DNA of 10,810 nucleotides from Phascolomyces articulosus (lineage: Eukaryota; Mucoromycota; Mucoromycetes; Mucorales; Lichtheimiaceae), in contig JAIXMP010000108.1 of NCBI GenBank assembly GCA_025677815.1, positions 1-10,810 on the forward strand, written 5' to 3'. This document shows, piece by piece, positions 8,955 to 10,810 of this stretch (position 1 is the stretch's first letter; each line of letters begins with the position of its first letter). Under the pieces are notes generated by a model that saw only the letters and a list, made by a program, of their open reading frames with translations, made no database searches and was not told the origin of the DNA. The translations under genes and the position numbers were made by a program.

Positions 8955-9286
8955 TTAATGATTGGTTAAATTGTTGTGAGAAAAAAAACAAGTTAGCAAT
9001 AAAAAGAAAAAAAGATAAAAACGTTAATTCTGCTAAATTGTTTCCCTTGCTAAAAAAAACAGCAACAACAAGGACAAAAGGTTAACGCGATGAATGGTTA
9101 GTAACTCAATTAAGTAAAAAAAAAACAATAAACTAAAAAAAGAAGAGTAGGGAACTTTGACTGAAGGGACTCAAAATGAACTGAAGCAAAAAAAAACTGT
9201 AATTCAGGTTTTTTCTTGGACAATAAACCCAAAAAAACCAAAATTCAAGTTTTTTTTCCTCCTCCTGGAAATATGAATTTCTGTTT
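8955..9286. other. Right non-coding region of the CACTA element, with subterminal motifs
   Basis: This stretch is 5' of the transposase start. It has an inverted CCAAT (ATTGG on the plus strand, about 8957-8961) a few bases before the ATG and long A-runs. From about 9190 it carries copies of the terminal motif in both directions (TGTAATTCAGGTTTTTTC, CCCAAAAAAACCAAAATTC, AAATTCAAGTTTTTTT). Such clustered subterminal repeats are the usual binding sites for CACTA-encoded proteins; that role here is inferred. Confidence 0.55.
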
Positions 9287-9347
9287 ACCTGAATTCAGGT
9301 TTTTTGGTTAGGAAGTTAGGTAAATTCCTGGAAATTTTTTTACAGTG
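9287..9347. repeat. Right terminal inverted repeat of the CACTA element, ending CACTG
   Basis: Read inward from 9347 on the minus strand it begins CACTGTAAAAAAATTTCC, then AGGAATTTACC, and after a short insert ends with ACCTGAATTCAGGT. The last block (9287-9300) is a perfect 14-bp palindrome. The block order matches the left end at 3907-3954. CACTG is an accepted variant of the CACTA terminus. Confidence 0.85.
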
Positions 9348-9546
9348 CCTCTTTTTTATTTTATACAACATAATTACCATAGATTTGTTTACTATTATTA
9401 TTTCATATATATAGGGTTTAGGGTGAATTATAATTATTTGGGGTTATAGCTGTGCTTAGGAAATGAAAAAATGGAAACAACTTACAACGTCCCAAACTTG
9501 CTTTTGCAAAAATATGCACTTAAGAGAATAAATATTTTTAAATGCC
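9348..9546. other. Right flank of the CACTA element, no gene seen
   Basis: AT-rich sequence between the element end and the 30-bp array. Nothing codes. A TAGGGTTTAGGG at about 9411-9422 looks like two telomere-type units but is too short to mean anything. Confidence 0.55.
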
Positions 9547-9795
9547 GCTAAATCCATTTAAATGTGAACCCCAAAATTTCAATGCAATTTCAATGTGAGC
9601 CTGACATTTAAATGCATTTAAATTTACCACACAGCCTTTAAATGCGTTCAAACGATTTATTTCACCTTTAAATGCATTCAAACGGTTTACTCCACCTTAA
9701 AATGCATTTAACAGTCATATTACAGCTTTACATGTATTTACACGCTATAATAAGTATTTAAATACATTTGTACTGGTTTATTCCTCATTAAAATA
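9547..9795. repeat. 30-bp-period tandem array with an AAATGCATTTA core
   Basis: The core (consensus TTTAAATGCATTYA) recurs at exact 30-base steps: starts at about 9547, 9577, 9607, 9637, 9667, 9697, 9727, 9757 and a weak ninth at 9787. The spacer consensus is roughly AACGGTTTATTCCACC in the best units (9637-9697). Units have diverged by substitutions but no insertion or deletion disturbs the period. ATTTAAATGCATTTAAAT at 9606-9623 is a perfect 18-bp palindrome. No open frame crosses the array on a recognisable protein. It may be a minisatellite, a satellite remnant or a protein-binding array. Confidence 0.85.
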
Positions 9796-10499
9796 ATAAA
9801 AAAAATGTATTTATTATCATAATATACAAAGTTGATTTCATTCTCTTTTTTGTTTCATTTTCTGTTGTGTCTCAAGTTTTTTTTTTTTTTATCGAAGGTT
9901 AATTCTTATATGCCTTACCAATTCAAGGATAGTATTATTCCAACATATACATATTGTGGAGTTCTGTTTATAAACCTTGATTCAATCATAAATTAATTTG
10001 TTATTATTAATGAAAAGCATACAGATACTTCACATCAAGGAAGGTTAGCATACAATAATAAGAATAACAATAGTAGCTGTAACAGTTATAATGATATAAG
10101 CTTCTATACATAGATAATTGGTTCTAATTTTGCTGTCCAAAGATTCAGGATTGATATATATTTATATAATAAAATGTGTTCAAAAGGAATAAAAGATAGG
10201 TGACAGAGTGAGATAATAATAGAGGTAGATAATAAAAATGATATGTATAATATATAACGAAATAGCTTAGAAAATACGAAAATAAGAGGGTTTTTAGGTA
10301 TAATAATAATAAAGTCAAATATAAGATATTGGAAGTTTTTTTGTTTTTGTTTGGGAAGATGGTTATGGATTGATAAATAGAAAAAGATAAGTGTGTCATT
10401 TTATAGTAGCAAATAGTTAGTAAAAAGGATAACAGAAAGATAGGAAAAGCAACAGATTTATTCCTTAATATGGGAGTCATTGACTGGCCATTGTTGTAG
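9796..10499. other. AT-rich stretch without a recognisable gene
   Basis: No family resemblance was found on either strand. An open frame at 10145-10480 (-) would give a Leu/Tyr/Phe-rich hydrophobic peptide, as expected from a purine-rich plus strand (GATA, AAAAGAT and similar), and no homologue is recognised. A run of 14 or so T lies at about 9877-9890. Confidence 0.55.
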
Positions 10500-10810
10500 C
10501 TACTTTAAAGGTATATAAGGATATTCTTCATCTGATTGCGCACCGTACGCCCAGTGATCTGGGTTAATGTCATGATTGACTAAGTATTGATTATAACCAT
10601 CATGTTCTCCTTTACCAGATGGAAAGTTTTGAATGACGTGAACTAAGCGGGAGATACAAAATAATGGTAAAATTGCTTTGCGTGGTTTTTTTTCTTTACT
10701 CGTAAACTCTGGTTCGATAACTTAAAAGCCACTGGCATGCTTTGTATGCATTTTCTTATATAGCCAAACCAGACAGACAAATTCTTCTTCGTTCTGATCG
10801 TCGGAACTCA
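10500..10810 (-). pseudogene. C-terminal end of an unrecognised protein, one internal stop
   Basis: The frame entering at the right edge (from 10808) reads to TAG 10500-10502. About 102 codons have a normal amino acid mix, unlike the AT-rich noise nearby. They include an acidic start (SSDDQNEEE), VCLVWLYKKMHTKH, then ILPLFCISRLVHVIQNFP, SGKGEHDGYNQYLVNHDI, NPDHWAYG and a final YPYIPLK. TAA at 10722-10724 is in frame and both sides remain coding-like, so it is most likely a nonsense change in an old gene rather than a true end. The composition and position among transposons suggest the tail of another element's protein, but I do not recognise the family. The rest lies outside the window. Confidence 0.55.

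Larger units (their letters stand above)
3907..9347 (-). mobile_element. CACTA (EnSpm/CMC) DNA transposon, autonomous-type, decayed
   Basis: The element is defined by matching inverted ends (3907-3954 and 9287-9347), repeated motifs just inside both ends, and a tnp2-type transposase inside. The right end terminates in CACTG read inward, the hallmark of the CACTA group; the left end has lost or altered it (CAGCC). Gene order on the minus strand is transposase (8945-5790) and then an accessory ORF (5627-4713), leaving about 750 bp of non-coding DNA at the left end and 400 bp at the right. Both genes carry stop codons, so this copy cannot supply its own proteins. No 2-3 bp target duplication was recognised because the left edge is unclear. 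Confidence 0.85.

Noticed and set aside
9411..9427. TTTAGGG units suggesting a telomere or interstitial telomeric repeat
   Set aside because: Only about two units; expected by chance.
9547..9795. CRISPR-like regular array
   Set aside because: Units are contiguous and diverged with no unique spacers, and the genome is eukaryotic.
10145..10480. 111-aa hydrophobic open frame on the minus strand, possible membrane protein
   Set aside because: Composition follows from A/G-rich plus-strand DNA; no charged caps, family motif or promoter signal supports it.

Overview
The window reads as an AT-rich eukaryotic genome segment made almost wholly of transposable elements, with no recognisable host gene. 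Short spliceosomal introns (62-156 nt) with GTAWGT-like donors and TACTAAT/CTAAC-like branch sites, pyrimidine-rich tracts before start codons, and the mix of Helitron helicase, IS1595-type transposase and CACTA (tnp2) transposase point to a filamentous fungus. An early-diverging, Mucoromycota-like lineage is my best guess; the species cannot be told from the sequence.

Layout. 3-701 (+) is the decayed C-terminal end of a Helitron/PIF1-type helicase. 702-1420 is AT-rich and holds a tRNA-like (possible SINE) segment and a long CT tract. 1421-2957 (+) is an apparently intact five-exon IS1595/Merlin-like transposase of 382 aa. 3081-3287 is a 207-bp MITE-like element, and 3309-3715 is a diverged tandem repeat.

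3907-9347 is one CACTA (EnSpm/CMC) element of about 5.4 kb. It is bounded by matching inverted ends, and the right end carries the family's CACTG terminus. Inside, on the minus strand, lie a tnp2-type transposase pseudogene (8945 to 5790, six inferred exons) and a second, unrecognised accessory ORF (5627 to 4713). By analogy with plant En/Spm, the transposase would cut at the ends. The accessory protein could be the factor that binds the repeated motifs inside the ends, but that is inference.

9547-9795 is a 30-bp-period tandem array, and 10500-10810 (-) is the C-terminal end of an unrecognised protein.

The most striking pattern is the mode of decay. Four separate reading frames carry 16 in-frame stop codons of all three types but only one frameshift, beside an intact transposase gene. 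This fits decay by C-to-T transitions (RIP-like or methylation-driven) better than random indels.
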